From assembly GCA_037576215.1 (NCBI GenBank), contig JBANDB010000011.1, forward strand, positions 2,914,001-2,978,000: a stretch of DNA of 64,000 nucleotides, in the 5' to 3' direction. Source of the stretch: Armillaria gallica. Taxonomy: Eukaryota > Basidiomycota > Agaricomycetes > Agaricales > Physalacriaceae. Of the stretch, positions 1-14,300 are shown piece by piece; positions within the stretch are counted from its first letter, which is position 1; each line of letters starts with the position of its first letter. A program made the position numbers and the translations under genes. The notes beneath the pieces were generated by a model. That model saw nothing but the letters and a program-made list of their open reading frames with translations. It was not told where the DNA came from and did no database searches.

Positions 1-3000
1 GATTTAGATTTTTATTCTTCTTTATGCACAAGCTTTAATTTCTTTCTTGTACTATTAAACAGTAGACCAACAGCAACACAGAGCATTCAACTGAATTTGT
101 TCTAACATTGCTGCACCTCCAACCCTGGAAAACAAATGCAGTGCAGAGTGTATCATTTCCATGATACACCAATAGTACAGATGCAAGGATGTGTAGTTCA
201 GAATGTTGATGTGAATGGTAAATGGTAATTTCGTGTTATCCTATTCTACTGTTCTCAGTATTGACATTCATCTCTGCTTGAGTATAAAAGAAAGGGTTAG
301 ATGGCCTTCAATTCCCATCTCCTCATTCCTCTTCCATTCTTTCTCTTCTCTGTATCCTCTCTCAGCTTGTGGACTGATGCTCCCCCATCAGAAAAAAGAC
401 CAAAAGATTGCAATTGATCATGGCAGATTTTGCTGGTCCTAATGAGCTGTTATTATTTTGAGTGATTACAATTCCATCATAATATAGAAAATCACTTGGA
501 ATCTACTTCTGACGACCTTGTAACATTCATAATTTATTACATCTGATTCTATGCATCCCAACCTGCCTATAATTAAACTATGAGAGAGCAACAAAATATG
601 ACAAAAAACAATGTATCTTCCTCACACTGCATAAAACTGTTACCAAGTAGTAAATCATAGAAAATGACAAGAAAATGATACTCCCACTTCATGTCAAGCA
701 GTCATGCTGACAGAAGGGCAGATGTTGTATGCACTGTAGTAAACAAGATTCAAACTCCATTTGAAGATTGTTGATAAGTCCCAATATGGAAGTGGTTGAA
801 CTTGTCCTTTTACTTTCACATTGTGCTGATGTTTCATAACTTTTGGGTTATGCAAGTAGTTCTCTCAGTTTTCTGCATGCAAGGTATGTGAACTGTGACT
901 CCTCAAGCAGTATGGCTTACAAACATGCTGGTAGTGCACTTTGCTGGGGATATCAGCTACTTGCACTGTTAGGTATCACAGGTATGTCCTCTATCCTCTG
1001 TTGCATGGGTATCGGTCACTGATGTGGATAGTAGGTTATGTGCTTACAGTTATTATGGTAAGTGCTTTCATCTCTATCTATGTCTTTATGCTTATGCCAT
1101 TGTAGGTTAGCAACAGGTCCATTTGTTTACAGTTGAAGTCCATTTTGAATGGTGTGTGTATTTTTTTTTTTGTTGACTCCACCTTATACTAACTGCCCTC
1201 ATAGATGTGCCTGAAACATCAATTGGTCTGGCCCTCACTACTGTTGTATTGTTGTCATATAGGTTTTGGCATGCTTTGCGCCCTATCTGAATACTTATGC
1301 ATGTCCTCTTCTTAGCCACGAGTACCATGGAGCAGTAAGGGCCTTCGTTTTCTGGTAGTACAGTTAAGAGTGTAGGGACTGAGGTTGTATCATGCAGTAT
1401 TTAGGATATGTAGTTGGTGTATGTATTTACCAACCACAATAAATAGTATTTTTGTTCATTTCTACTTTCTGTGATCTACATGATTGCGATTAAATGTGTT
1501 TCTGTCATTAGCAAAACATGGTGGACTTATGAGCATATGAGAAGGGAATTGGGATAGTATTATGATGCTGAACACACTGATATTTTAATGTGTGAGTTTC
1601 TGTTGTAATAGATTCCAATGTATTATGTATATCATAATGTATTTTGAACATTGTGACACATTTCGATCTCACAGTGTTTTCTCTGATGCCTCAAAAGCAC
1701 TCGCTATATAATAGCAGGCTGGTGGATGATGTTGGTTGATTTGTGACCTTGTCATGCTGCAAACATGAACTCACACCATCACCATCAAGTTTGACAGACT
1801 AGATAAGAGCTTGGTTATACTCCACCTTTTCCTATTCACAAGCTGACTTGGTTTGTAGTAATATTTCCTTTCTCTCCACACTGAAGGTAAGTATTTTTAA
1901 CTATTCTTGAGTTCAATATGTACTAATTTTATTCCTCAGTTATCTTGACACAACTATGTGACAGGGGAAAGAAGTATGTATCAGTGAACTGGTATGTCAA
2001 CTTTGCTTCTTTCTTAACCTTTTGCTAAGCAGCATTGCCAGATCAGTAAATGGATACTCTTTGCTTTGTATAGTCAGCAACCTACTGGTACCTCAGCTAT
2101 AGGACTTGTAGACTCTCGATGGCCATCAAGAAAATGCAGATAAGTCAACAATGAAGATGTAGAGATAGTACATTCCCTTTTGCGATCTTTACAAAACTTG
2201 CACTGATATTAATACTATGATAGGCTCAACTTTAATCATATGCATAACCACAGTACACTAAGGTAAGGTGTTTCTCACACCTGACCCATGCTAACGAGCT
2301 GATAACTCGCCAGCTTGGTGTGACTATGAAGGGCAAGGATCTCTTCATCAACTTGGAGGTGGTATGTTCCCATTGATGAATTCTGTAGAACTTGAACTGA
2401 TGCTCATTTGATACTAGACAGAACTCTATATGTATGGAATGACTAGCACACTATGGTAAGGCTTTCCTTATCCACAGCCATGCCAATAAACTGAAGATGG
2501 TGTTGCAGTTGCTAACTGAAGCTAATGCCACCTCATCAACTCGGGGAGGGAGGGTACAGTTGTGGAATGGACATGTGGAAGCAGACACAGGGATGGGCAG
2601 GGTTAGATGGCTTTGGATGCATGGTGGATGCCTAAGATGCAGATAGTGTCATTTAAAGGAGGGTGGTTTTTGTTAAAAGTAAACCATCTCCATGCATGTG
2701 TAGGGAGATGCGACTAGCACACATTGAGGTAGCTATACCATCAACTCTTGCTTGGACACAAAGAGATGTCTCTTCTACTTTGTCACCATAGTAAAAGTTG
2801 TAAACTTGACTTGCAGAATTTCACTAAACATCTACCCTAGCTTCCTCTCTCACTATTAAACACTGCACAGAACAAGCTCATGGTGTGTATCCTAATAGTT
2901 ATCTGACTATCAAACACATCCTAACATCAATAGCACAGTTAGTCAAATTAAAAAATAGCAAAACTTTCAATGGGCACCTTGTCAACTGCAATAACTTTAT

Positions 3001-4380
3001 GAACATAACACTCAAGAAGGTATACCAAATGAATCCAGATGGAGATCAGTTTTGGAAGTTGAAAGAGTGTTATATTCAGGGAAATACTGTGCATTTGATT
3101 CTTTTCTGCTCAATGGGTATGCTTAAATATGTCTTTTGGGGGGGTGCAGATAAATTATATTCACATACCAGAGAACTTGTTAGATGTGGTGAAGGATGAT
3201 CAGAACAGGGTGAGAGAGGCAGGTAGGAGTAATTCAAGTGGAGAACATGTTGGTGGTAGAGGCAGTACATTCTTGTTCCTATGGTTAGCAACCAGTCAGC
3301 TAACCTTTTTTGATAGGATGTGGAGTGCCTGTTAGAGGTACCATTATCCCCATGTGTGGTCTTTTGCCCTTGCTGACCAGATTCTCCCAGGTCATGGTCA
3401 TGGAGCATTTATACATGGTGGGAGAGAACAAGGCCAGGGAATGTGATTGTTGTACTGCTTATTTCTGTGTTTCTGGTGAGCATGTATCAGTATCACTGTA
3501 TATGTTTTTGCAAGCTAGCTAGCTTTGGGTAATATCAAGACCCCACTATTACAAGAAGCAGTCAGATGATTCAAGTTATTGAAAATCCAATGTCTATAAA
3601 CCTCTACAATTTTTCACATATTCATATCACTTCAGAAGATATATATATGTCATATTTTTGTCTCTAGGTACATGTATGATGCAGAAATCCTGACTATAGC
3701 AGGAACAGCTTTCATACATACTCATGAGGGACTATAATATGTCACTGTGTCCTTGAGGAATCACAAGTTATTCTAGAGGCTGTCTATGCTAGAAACATGC
3801 CAAATAATAAGAAAATGGGTTCATATTGGTTTTCTAATTGGCACCAAAAATAGGTGGTCCGAACAGACCCTTACCAACATGATGTCGTTACTAAAGCATA
3901 TATACCATAACTTGCAACATGCCATTGAAACAAGGCTGACAGATCTAATAAAGATGCATACCCTCAATCCATGATATCTTATGTACAAAAAAGTGTAACA
4001 GTCAAATCAAAGGGCTAATGCACCTAAGAGAATGGTCACTATAACCATAAAATAGGAAAAGATTATATATGTAGAAACAAGCAATCAGTTGGATCTGAAT
4101 AGCTCTACATCCAGCAGCTAAGTATATGTATATAAAAACCATTTAGGCCCACTTGATGATATCGTTCAAAGCACAGTATGCTAGAGCAGCCTGCTGCTGG
4201 GATGGTTATTGGTTAAAGGTCCAACTTTGTGGGCATTGGGTCAGCACCTATCTCTGAGCTCATAGTGGACAAGTTTTGATGTTCTCATTGAAGATTGTGA
4301 CATCATGCTTTTTAGAGTAATGTGCAAAGCATAAAGATCCAAGGGAAGGATAGATTACAGAGGTTTATATTTCAGATATT
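1..4380. other. No recognisable gene
   Basis: AT-rich sequence with only short, low-complexity open frames on both strands. I recognise no domain, RNA gene or element end. Around 2230-2545 there are two loosely similar segments (each with a ctaAGGTAAGG-like stretch followed by a catcaactYgg-like stretch), possibly an old duplication, but the similarity is weak. Read as intergenic or very old repeat DNA. Confidence 0.5.
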
Positions 4381-4498
4381 CTCTAGTTGATTGGCAAAAA
4401 AATATAGTAGGGAGTGCAATGCAAGAAAAAATGACAGTCCAAAATTAGTACTCCAAAGGAGTCTCAACCCGACAAATTTCAGCTGCATGCCATGAACT

Positions 4499-5808
4499 CT
4501 ATTGTGTCCTTTCAACAACTGCCACAAGCTCATCTGACCATTCCCATTGAGCCTCAATGTTCATTTCAAGGACTGGGCTCTCTCTGATAAATCCCTGAAA
4601 GCTTGCCTCAGAAGGCTGAGAATGTTGAGAAGATTGCGAAAATGTCTGGAAATGAAGGGTCGACACCATCACACTTTCATCATGTTCTTCGGTTGGGCAT
4701 GTTTGCCCTGCCACAGCTCTGCCAATAAGAAGCATGGGTGCAACTCCCTACACAAGGTGCTCGATGAGTGGTGGGGTCCAAAGGTAGTGAACACACCTTT
4801 GCAACAGTAGCTATTGCATCAAAGTAATAGTAATACATTCCAAAATCAATGTGAATGTAGAATACCAAGTTTAGGATCAAACCTATCAAATAGAGAGTGG
4901 AGAATTCCACTAGCAGTGCAATAAAATGATGAAAAACTCTCAGTTGACCACCTGCTCTGGCACATCTAACCCCAGTAACAGTCAAGATTTGGAAAATGAT
5001 GAACACAGTGCACTATAATATTGTTGCCAGGATGGAAGATAAATAGAGCACCAGAGGTACTGTGCCCAGGTAGGGTGTAGCAAAGTACTCATTATGTATC
5101 TCAATGATTTTCAATACTAGACATAAAGTTGAATATGTGAAAAAAGTAAGTAGATGAGATCACCTGGAGATCAAACACTTTACTAGTTGCAGCAATTAGG
5201 GAAAGGATTGGAAGTAGAACAATAAGCCAGCGCTGTCCCCAGACCATCCAACAGTACTAAATCTAGAATCAAAAAGATGGTAAACTGACATGGATAATCA
5301 CCAGCAAAGTAGCACACACAATATATGATTCTACAAGAATGGTACTTATAATGGCTGGAATATCTGCCTCCAAAGTGATTGCTTCCTCCAAACTGTTATT
5401 CTTGGTGAATATGGTCCAAAAATTTTGGTCATTTTTAATGAATGCAGAGCATACAAATGACTATTGGGCAGCTGAATCAATAGTAATCAGAGCATGAAGG
5501 AGAATAATGATGACAACCAAGGTTTGTTGGCTCGGCCAGCATTTGTTGATAACTGTGCCACTCATGTCAGCTTGAATGTCATAGTAGAGATGCTTCTGGC
5601 CTACATATATTCTACAATGTAACAGCAAGAATTCTGGTGTATATGCCTGTCATCAGTCAACATGTACATGTCAAGGTACTAAACATGGTTGCCCACCATG
5701 CAATGACAAGAGGAGAATTAAGGTGTTTAGGTAAGAGTCAAGAATTTGAAACAAGACAGCTTTGTCTTCATCTGTAAAATTGGATGGAATATCCACTTCA
5801 GTCACCAT
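4499..5808 (-). pseudogene. Fungal seven-TM-like membrane protein, pseudogene
   Basis: The reverse strand starts at an ATG (5808-5806) and encodes an N-terminus of the form NFT-DEDKAVLFQ-LDSYLNTLIL, then LHG with an intron, then GIYTRILAVTL and an in-frame TAG where the family has Trp (VTLWN). Further down come hydrophobic segments (VVIIILLHALITI; a helix around ESYIVCATLLVI) and the loop CWMVWGQRWLIVLLPILSLI. A Ser/Glu-rich tail ends at TAG 4501-4499. This order is typical of the large agaricomycete family of unassigned multi-pass plasma-membrane proteins. Several stops and frame changes in the middle (about 4740-5300) show it is dead. No function is known for the family, so none is claimed. 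Confidence 0.6.
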
Positions 5809-8050
5809 GAGGTAAGGTAAGAGAGATAGGGTAGTGGATTATGAGAATAATGTGTACCAATCCTACTATTATAAATGATGCAGCTCATGGCCACACTCAT
5901 TGGCTATTTCAAAGATAATCAGTGTTGAACCTCATGGAGTTTGGCAACTGATGAACCGATGCCATTTTCAACTTGCAAATGCAACATGACTTGGAGTGAG
6001 ATATTGCCAGAGAAAAGCCTCTGTCATAGGGAAAATACTTATGCCAGCTGTGAGCCTCTCAGATATGTGTTCTATTGAATTAAGGTGTCTGAGAACAGGA
6101 TCAAGAAATCATTGAAGTGAGGTGCCTACCAAAGTGAGCATATTCAGTCATGACATGAATCTTAATTAGGTCTTACTCTAAAATGTAGGCTCATTTCTGA
6201 TCGTCACGATGCTGAAGCCTGAAGGAACCTGGACAGTTGAGATCCAGCAAAGACCTTAGTAGGAGTACCAATTTTTGCAAGTCAGATCGAGACGAGAACC
6301 TACAGCAAGGTCATATAAGGTGGGAGAAAGTTATCCTAAAAATGAGGCACCTATCAGGAAAGCAGGGGAAGAGAATACACACCCCTAGTCTTAGATTTGA
6401 GCCTTTGCCCCTCAATGTAGCAAGGAAAACATGTTTTATTTTTTCCCACTGTAGCAAGGCTCTCTACAGCAAGGCATATACCACACTATCTACCACTATT
6501 CCTCCTATACCCACTGCTGGGCCCATTCAGCATGTCATTCATCTAGTCAATGCCTCCTGATGCCCCGACTGACAGTACCCAAAAGAGAAAAAACCTCTGC
6601 AACTGCATTTCCACCAAAAAAACACTACTTCTACTAGTTTATATACATGCATGTTGATATGCTTGGTATCAGGCTACCCATAGATTTTGTGAATTTCTAT
6701 CAAATAGTGCAGTCTACAAGCAGTACAGAGAGCTATAGTGAAGGCTTTACACTGATAGCTAGAATACTATATAAGATAGTGAGCAATACAGTATAAGAAC
6801 GGACTTAGAAGCAACATCTAGATGAGTCAACTCTACAAGCCTTCAACACTGAATGCTATTTCCTGCTCAAAAACAAGACTATTTACAGTTGGAACCAAGG
6901 GACACATCAAGATGAGTTACAAATAATAAAGCAGAACACGGAAAGACTAGATTACTCGTCATCTCAATGACTTGAATAAACCTAGAAGAGAATTGCTAAG
7001 TCCACAATGGTTCACACCGTGAAATGAACTTAGTCTAGAATATGAATAAACTTGGAATAACTGAATAACTGATGCTTGGTGCCGAGATAGCTAAAGATCA
7101 CACAGTAATCGAAGCAAATACAATCTTGGTCTGACGATCGATCATGATTGGTGGTTACATCCCTGAAATACTGCACAATTTGTAGTATTGAATAGGAATC
7201 CATGCAGCAAGGCATGAGGGAGAAGCAAGGAGTCCCTACAGACCATTAGGACACTCCTCAGCAATAGAATGACTGCTAGTCATTCTGTCCAACTGAATAG
7301 AAACCTTGGAATGGCGCAATCCTTGTAAATTAATTACTTATTATTTGTATTGATACTCAGAGCTCATACCATAATTACTTTTAGATACAAGCTCCTATAC
7401 CTAGACTAGAAATCGTATAAATTAGCAGCGACTAGACACATAATGGCAGGAAAGCATTCCCCCATGTTTGTGCTAGTAGCCTTATAGCTACCTAATCAAT
7501 CACTGGTTTTAATTGCATATCCTCGACTGAAGTGAATTAAGTTTACCAAGTCAACCCCAAAAGGGCGGTGTGCTGCACCACATTTATGTGTGCACCAAAT
7601 TTTAGCTTTCACCTTGATACAGCAACTAGGTGCTATGCTACAGCTACTTTCACTCGCTGCTCCTCCATCGCACTTTCCTACTGCTCAATAATGGAATTCC
7701 TGCAGAATCCGCCTGGGCAACTGCCCATCTGCTTCGCATCCACCAAGCAATACATCGTCCACCTGGCCATATGCTATCCACCACAAAACCGCCTTGTTTC
7801 ATGGGGATTTGACTAGCCTAGGCTCTAGGAGCTGACAGCTATCAACCTGAAGCGCCCGTGCCAGCGGATGGCAGAAGGATCATCCTTGAAAGAGTGGACA
7901 AATTGGCTGACAGCAGATAGCCATATATGGCTATTCTCGAACCAGACTGGATGAGGAAGGTGTTGCAGAGTGCACTCAATGACGCTAGAGTAGCTCGTGC
8001 TGCTGATTTCAGCGTGACAGCTTGTGTCAAATACCAGCTTTGAAGGTAAA
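5809..8050. other. No recognisable gene
   Basis: Only short open frames with no recognisable domain. The right part may include the undetected 5' portion of the LTR of element A. A stretch from 7568 (TGTGCTGCACC, followed by TGTGCACCAAATTTTAGC) loosely resembles the start of the LTR of element B, but I cannot fix a boundary. Confidence 0.4.
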
Positions 8051-8099
8051 TTCAGGGCTATCAGAGTGGGCAGGTGCGGAAGTGGAGACTGGATTCAGA

Positions 8100-8452
8100 T
8101 CTGCTACTATATAAGCACGCATAATGTACTTAGAAAGTTAGTTAATGTCACTTGCTCATAGCACACTAAAGGAATAAATTTCCACTACTCTCCTAAGCAT
8201 ATCTAGCCGCCTCTGAGCCTAGCATTGTGAACAGATTGCCAGGAATTCTCCTTTTCTCTCGCTATCTTCACACAACTGCTCTCTGTTCAGCATCCTAAGC
8301 AAATGCTTGGACTACTTCTTTCTATTGTATCTGCAGACGGAGCAGATTCTATCAGATCCCTTCAGTGCGGGTGGTAACCCTCCTTGCGTATACAAAAGAT
8401 CTTGCAGATGCAGACGTGACTTTCTCTTACCAGAGAGTTTGCTAGCCTTACA
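8100..8452 (+). repeat. 5' LTR of gypsy element A (right part)
   Basis: The stretch ends ...AGCCTTACA directly before a two-base spacer and a primer-binding site, exactly as the LTR of element B ends. Shared landmarks with element B in the same order are a TATATAAG box, an AAGCATA...GCC...CCTAGCA segment, a GCCAGG/ACCAGG segment and the CCTTACA terminus. The left boundary is not determined and no second copy was found downstream of pol, so the element is incomplete or its 3' LTR has diverged. Confidence 0.55.
8108..8115 (+). promoter_or_regulatory. TATA box of LTR A
   Basis: TATATAAG about 340 bp before the LTR end, matching in sequence and position the TATATAAG of the LTR of element B. Probably the promoter for the gag-pol transcript. 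Confidence 0.5.
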
Positions 8453-8454
8453 AG

Positions 8455-8472
8455 TGGAGCCCACCGCAAGGG
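8455..8472 (+). other. Primer-binding site, element A
   Basis: TGGAGCCCACCGCAAGGG follows the LTR after the two-base spacer AG. It begins with TGG, the complement of a tRNA CCA end, and is nearly identical to the site of element B (TGGAGCCCACTGCGAGGG). The implied tRNA has U before CCA; I cannot assign the tRNA species. Confidence 0.65.
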
Positions 8473-8929
8473 AGGTTAAACCACAATTGCTGGTAGAAGA
8501 AGCACCCTTCATCCCACTGCACGATGTCTAGAAGCAGAAGCGTTATGGACTGTTGCTTGAGCCACCACAGGCAATAGGATTTCAGACGAAGAAGATCTCT
8601 TCGACCTTGTTCCCGACAACAAATCACATCACTTCCACTTGGATTCATCCTTCACCTCAGCTTACGAGCAGGAGTTAAGGGCTATCCTTGAATCACCACT
8701 ATCATCCTTATCACCTTCACCCATAGCCAGTCCGCCCCAGGGACCATCAACCCACCCAAGGTCTAACTCAGACCCACAGGCATATGCATTGGATCCGCCC
8801 GATCCAGATTTATTTTGAACCTGGTTGGACGAGCAAGAAAATCCAAGTCCACCACCCTCACCAACACTTTTCCCAATCAACAAGACCTTTTGTTGGTCAA
8901 GGAACAGACATATTCATTTTCATCTCAAC

Positions 8930-11371
8930 ATGGCAGGACAACAACAAGCACTGGCACAGAACCAGCAATTACCTATCAGAGGATCTGGAAAAGCACCTAG
9001 CTGGGGCTGGAAAGGACCTGAAGACTCGATAACCCTACCCGTCTTCTTTGATGAAGTAAAGCGGATGTGCGAGAGTGTAGGACAACAGACGGATTGGGAA
9101 TACATACAAGCCACCATCCTATATGCAGATCCGACAGCTGCTGATCTGTGGCAAAGGCTATCACAAGCCAACCCAGCCAACCAAGCGACAGCAACATGGG
9201 ATGCGTTCAAGGAGGAATGCTATGGGTTCTACCTGAAATCCAATGAGACCCGCCGATACACGCCTGCTCATCTAGAAGAAGCAGCTAGGATCCTTAGAGC
9301 CTCTCTGATCTCAACACTGGATGAGTTTGGCCACTTCAACAGATACATCCAAAATATCGGATTGGATGTCACAGCGGGAACAAGTCCACTCATGTCGAAA
9401 CATGAGTACACACGAATGTACATCTCCACCATTCATCCCATGCTATGAATGATGATAGACCAACAGCTAGCCATTCTCTTCCCAAACCAGAACCCAGTGG
9501 AACCCTTCCCTGTGGAAGAGGTTAGGAAGGTGGCCAAGTACACACTGGAAAGCTATAGGTCTCCATACATGAACCCTACACCAGCGTTTTCACCATATGC
9601 AGGTGTTGAGCAGCAAGTTCCAGCACCTGCTCTGCAATATGCTCAGCCGCCAGGAGTAGCTCTGCTTCTGCCATACGGGCAACAACAGATGATGATGCCA
9701 GAAGGAAGCATATCAGACATGATAGACCAACTATCCAAGGCAACTGCAGCAGGTCCGCCTCTCATGTACTACAACCCTTACGGGTTCCCCTCGTACTCTC
9801 CTCAGCCACAAGCCATGGCCCCGCCAGCTGTTCAGCAGTAGATGACCATCCAACCAGCAGAGGCCACCATGAAAACAGAATCTTCAATGGAAGAGTGGCT
9901 CCTGGCTGCGATTCAGAAGCTGGTTGATAAGAGCGGAGCCAACAAAAGGTGTGGATACGATGGTTGCAAGATCGGATACAAGGAATGCGTAGCCAAGAAA
10001 GCAGACATGGACAAAGGTCTCATCAAGTTCGCCCATATCAAGCGAAAGCTGGTAATGCCAGATGGGTCTGAGCTACCTGAGGGATCTGGATACCTCAGAC
10101 CACGAGTAGAGAAGTGGCATGAAGAGCGTAGAGGTGCGTCCGCTTCGATCAATATGATAGCTACCCAACATGGGTATGGTATACCAGCAGGTGTTGTGTA
10201 TCCACAGGGCTTTGGCTCTAAGACAGGCAATACCAGCACTTTCACCACAGTTACACCATCGCAGCTCACGAGCTTGTATGAGAAACATGCTGAGGTGCAA
10301 GCCACCCAGCTGATGGCGTGTTTGGAAGAACAGCCAGATGAAGAAGAGGAAGAAGAGGACCCAACCATCAAGGTTCTCGAGCAGATCCTCCAAGAATGGA
10401 TCAAAGCCAAGAAGGACGGTAGACCACCAGGCAAAAGGCCAGGGAAACCTTTCAAGAAAGTGGAGGTAGTAATACCATCCGCTGGGGCCAACCAGCCATC
10501 CACCACGGTACCCGCCTTGACTGAACCACCTGTCAAGGAACCCGCTCCAGCGCCAGACGCATCCGCTAAAGCAGGAACACAATCCGCTGATGCGAAGAAG
10601 GATCATCAGTGACAGTACAAGCATACCGCTCCTATCATCAAATCTGGGACCACAGAAGATCTCTACAACCATGTGCTAGATTCCAAGGTCGAAGTCTCCA
10701 TCAAGGAATTATGTGGGGAGAGCCCAGGAATCTGCAACAAGCTTAAAGAAGCTTTGACAAACCGGAAAGTACCTGTAGAAGAGGGAAAATCAGGAGCAGC
10801 CACTGTCAGACACGACCAGCTGCTCATCATGCATCTCCAAACCGGACATCATGCGCATATAGTGGTAGCAGATGAAGCGGGAGGCTTAAGGGCTTTAATG
10901 CCAGTTATTGATGGTCTACACGAAGTAGAGTCAGTACTGGATGAGGGCTCACAAGTTGTAGCGATGTCCGCTGCCATATGGCACCAGTGCGGATTGCCTC
11001 TGGATCCATCCGTCAAGATAGCGCTCACAAGCACAAACGGAGAGACCAGATGGTCCCTTGGCCTTTGCAGGAACGTACCCTTCAACTTCAAAGGGTTAGA
11101 AGTGCTTCTTCAAGTACATGTGGTGGAACATGCCACGTACGATGTCTTACTAGGACGACCATTCTCTATGCTCTGTGAAACCAAGATAGACAACCGAGCT
11201 AACAGAGAACAAATCCTCACCATTCGCGATCCTAACACTGGGATGGAAACAGTAATTCCTACTCATGAAAGAGGAAAGCTGCTCTTCTCTTGGCCACATG
11301 GACACACCAGCTCAGACCTGCATATTCATGAGCCGCATCCGCCCTATGACCCACACACAAATTTTCCTTAA
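8930..11371 (+). pseudogene. gag-pro: Gag-protease polyprotein, element A (stops)
   Basis: One frame, opened by the ATG at 8930, runs to TAA 11369-11371 and aligns along its length with the intact Gag-protease of element B. The Gag part has the conserved block KAPSWGWKGPEDS near the N-terminus, a Pro/Gln-rich middle, and a Cys cluster C-x4-C-x6-C (CGYDGCKIGYKEC) followed by MPDG and a KWH motif. The protease has DEGS at 10940 as probable active site and DVLLGRPF near the end. Three in-frame stops break it: TGA 9446-9448, TAG 9839-9841 and TGA 10610-10612. The frame is open upstream to about 8825 but without ATG. Dead as an autonomous gene unless all three stops are read through. Confidence 0.8.
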
Positions 11372-14300
11372 GCGAGGACCTATTTTCTGCTCAAGGTGAA
11401 TTGGGACTCTCAATATCAGTCGAAAAACTACCATTGGATTTCTCTTTATGGACACACTCACTCACACCTGCTGTGGATGGCTCAACCGCTCATATAGATG
11501 TAACATCTATACCTGGATACACCATTTCCATCAACGCTATAACAGAAAACCAGGTCAAGCATATGGATGGCCTGGATCTATCCCAGCCTTACATTAGAAA
11601 TGCTAGGGAAATAGCAAACAACCAATATGACACTCCTCTATGCACTCTCTCTTCTTTTGCATCTGCCCCTGCAGTTTTCTCTCAACCCACAAGTGGATCT
11701 AATGATTCATCAATTCCTACTTCAATTCCATCTTTCTCGATCCTACAGTATGTCAACCAGCCTCACAAACTTTTATTCATGGAACTGTTCGATGTGGACA
11801 GCGGACACAGCAGACCAGCTTACTTCCAACCGACTGGCATCTTTGAGGTCACATGCCCCAAGCCCAAGAAAAAGAAGTATAAAAAGGTCGACCAGCGTGT
11901 CAAGCCTGTACCCACGATGCTACCTGAAGAGTTCTGGATTATCCGAGAGATTACTGGCGACCTGCTAGCGGATATACCTATTCTTTCAACTCATCCACCA
12001 GATTTCCATCTGACTGGATGCTATACTCAAGAAAACCACATCATTATAGAAGAAAATCACCCTGGGGATTTCTTATGGCCAGACGAGCAGAAGCTCATGC
12101 ATCACTTCATGATGCTGCAAGAGAGCAGATTCGCTTGGGATGAGTCGCAGAAGGGGAAATTCAGAGAAGATTTCTTTCCCCCGGTCACCATCCCTGTCAT
12201 AGAACATATTCCTTGGGTACACAAAAATATTCCTATTCCTCCAGGCCTATACCATGAAGTTATAGAAATTGTCAAAGACAAGATAGCTTCTGGAATATAT
12301 GAGCCTTCTAGTTCTTCTTATCATTTGAAATGGTTCACAGTCTTCAAGAAAGATAGACATTCACTTCAGATTGTACACAACTTACAGCCGCTCAACACTG
12401 TTACCATCCGCAACTCAGGGGTGCCTCCACTCATAGAACAGCTAGCGGAGACCTTTGGCACGCACACTTGTTATGGCGTATTTGACCTCTTTGTAGCCTT
12501 CGACCAGAGGTTACTCTCAGTAAAGAGTAGGGACCTCACGACCTTCCAAACACCTCTAGGCACCTTCCACCTCAGCATGCTACCAATGGGATGGACTAAC
12601 TTAATGCAAGTCCTACAAGGCGACATAACCTACACGCTCCAAGGCGAAATACTGGATGTAACTATTCTGTTTGTCAATGATGCAGGCATGAAGGGACCCA
12701 TCACCCGCTATGAGACAGTGGACGGCAGATATGAGATGATACCCAAAAATTCAGGAATCTGCTGCTTCGTATGGGAACATTTCCAGAATCTCAATCAGGT
12801 AGTGCAGCAGATGAAGTATGCTGGTTGTACTTGGTCAGGGAAGAAGGCGTACCTCTGTGTGCCAGAAGCAATTATCATTGGACACAAGTGCACATATGAA
12901 GGCAGAATACCTGAAGATGGGAGAGTCGACGAGGTCAGGAATTGGGGACCATGTCTAGACCTTACAGACATCCGCTCATTCTTAGGAACTGCTGGAATCC
13001 TACGGATATATGTCTGCAACTACAGCCTGCTGGTGAGGCCTCTAGTAAATCTCACGTGCAAAGGTGTTGAGTTTTTCTGGGGACTGGATCAAGAAGCTGC
13101 TCAAGAAGCACTGAAGCAAGAAATCATCAACTCACCCGCTCTCCACCTGATCGACTATAAGTCAGACATGCCTGTCATCCTAGCAGTTGACACAAGCACA
13201 CAAGCTGTCGGATATGCCATCTTTCAAGAGGATCCTGCTAATCCGAAACGAAGATACCCTTCCCGCTTTGGTTCTATTCCACTCAACTCTGTTGAATCAA
13301 AGTATAGCCAGCCAAAGCTCAAACTCTATGGCCTATATAGGGCATTAAAAGAGGCTGCTATCTGGATCATTGGAGTCAAGAACTTTGTGGTGGAGGTAGA
13401 CGCTACTGCCATAAAGGGAATGATCAATAATCCCGACATGAACCCAAGTGCAGTAATCAACTGATGGGTAGCAGGGATTCTTCTGTTTGATTTCAAGCTG
13501 GTACACATTCCAGGAGTCAAACACGGTGTAGACAGATTGTCAAGAAGGCGTCTGCAGCCAGGCGACAAACCCACTCAAGGAGACAATCCTGACTGGGTCG
13601 ACAAGATGTATGGTTTCATGCACATCATCAACCCGCTCGTAGAAGAGCGAGCATCCGGATGCAAAATTCTCTCTCCAATGCAGATTTTGGCAAACTGCCA
13701 GATCCACCCACAAGCAGCGGATCCGATCCCAACGGATGCGGATGTAGAGATTCCCAGGAGTGCTAAAGCAAAATCTAATGATGCAAGGGTGCTGCTAGTT
13801 CAAGACTACCTTTCAGATTTCCATGTTCCCGCCTCAATGACTGAAGACCAGAAAAAAACTTTTATTAACTATGCTTCAGGTTTCTTTCTTTTAGATAACA
13901 ACCTCTGGAAACGCGACAGCGGGGGAGAACACAAGCTGGTTGTGCCAGTGGATAGACGATACAGGCTGCTGCAGATCGCACACGACGAGCTCAGACACAA
14001 AGGCGTCTACTCGGTTAGAACCCACCTTCTGAAAAGGTACTGGTGGCCTCAGCTGCTTGACAATGTCAAATGGTTCGTGAAGACATTCCATATGTGTCAA
14101 ATCCGCCAGACAGACAAGTGGCATATTCCACCTGTTGTTGCATATCCTGCTCTGTTATTTTCCAAAGTCTATATCGACACTTTCCATCTTCCAAAATCCA
14201 ACAGATTCAAGTACATTGTACACGCCCACTGCTCCATGAGCACATACCCGGAGTTCAAAATGCTGAGGCATGAGAACGCAGAGGGAATCGTGCACTTCAT

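Noticed and set aside
7568..8452. Full 884-bp 5' LTR of element A beginning TGTGCTGCACC
   Set aside because: Only loosely similar to the LTR B start, and no second copy downstream to prove the boundary.
9913..10672. Long reverse-strand open frames across gag of element A
   Set aside because: They mirror the coding frame, have no family features, and are shadows of the conserved forward protein.
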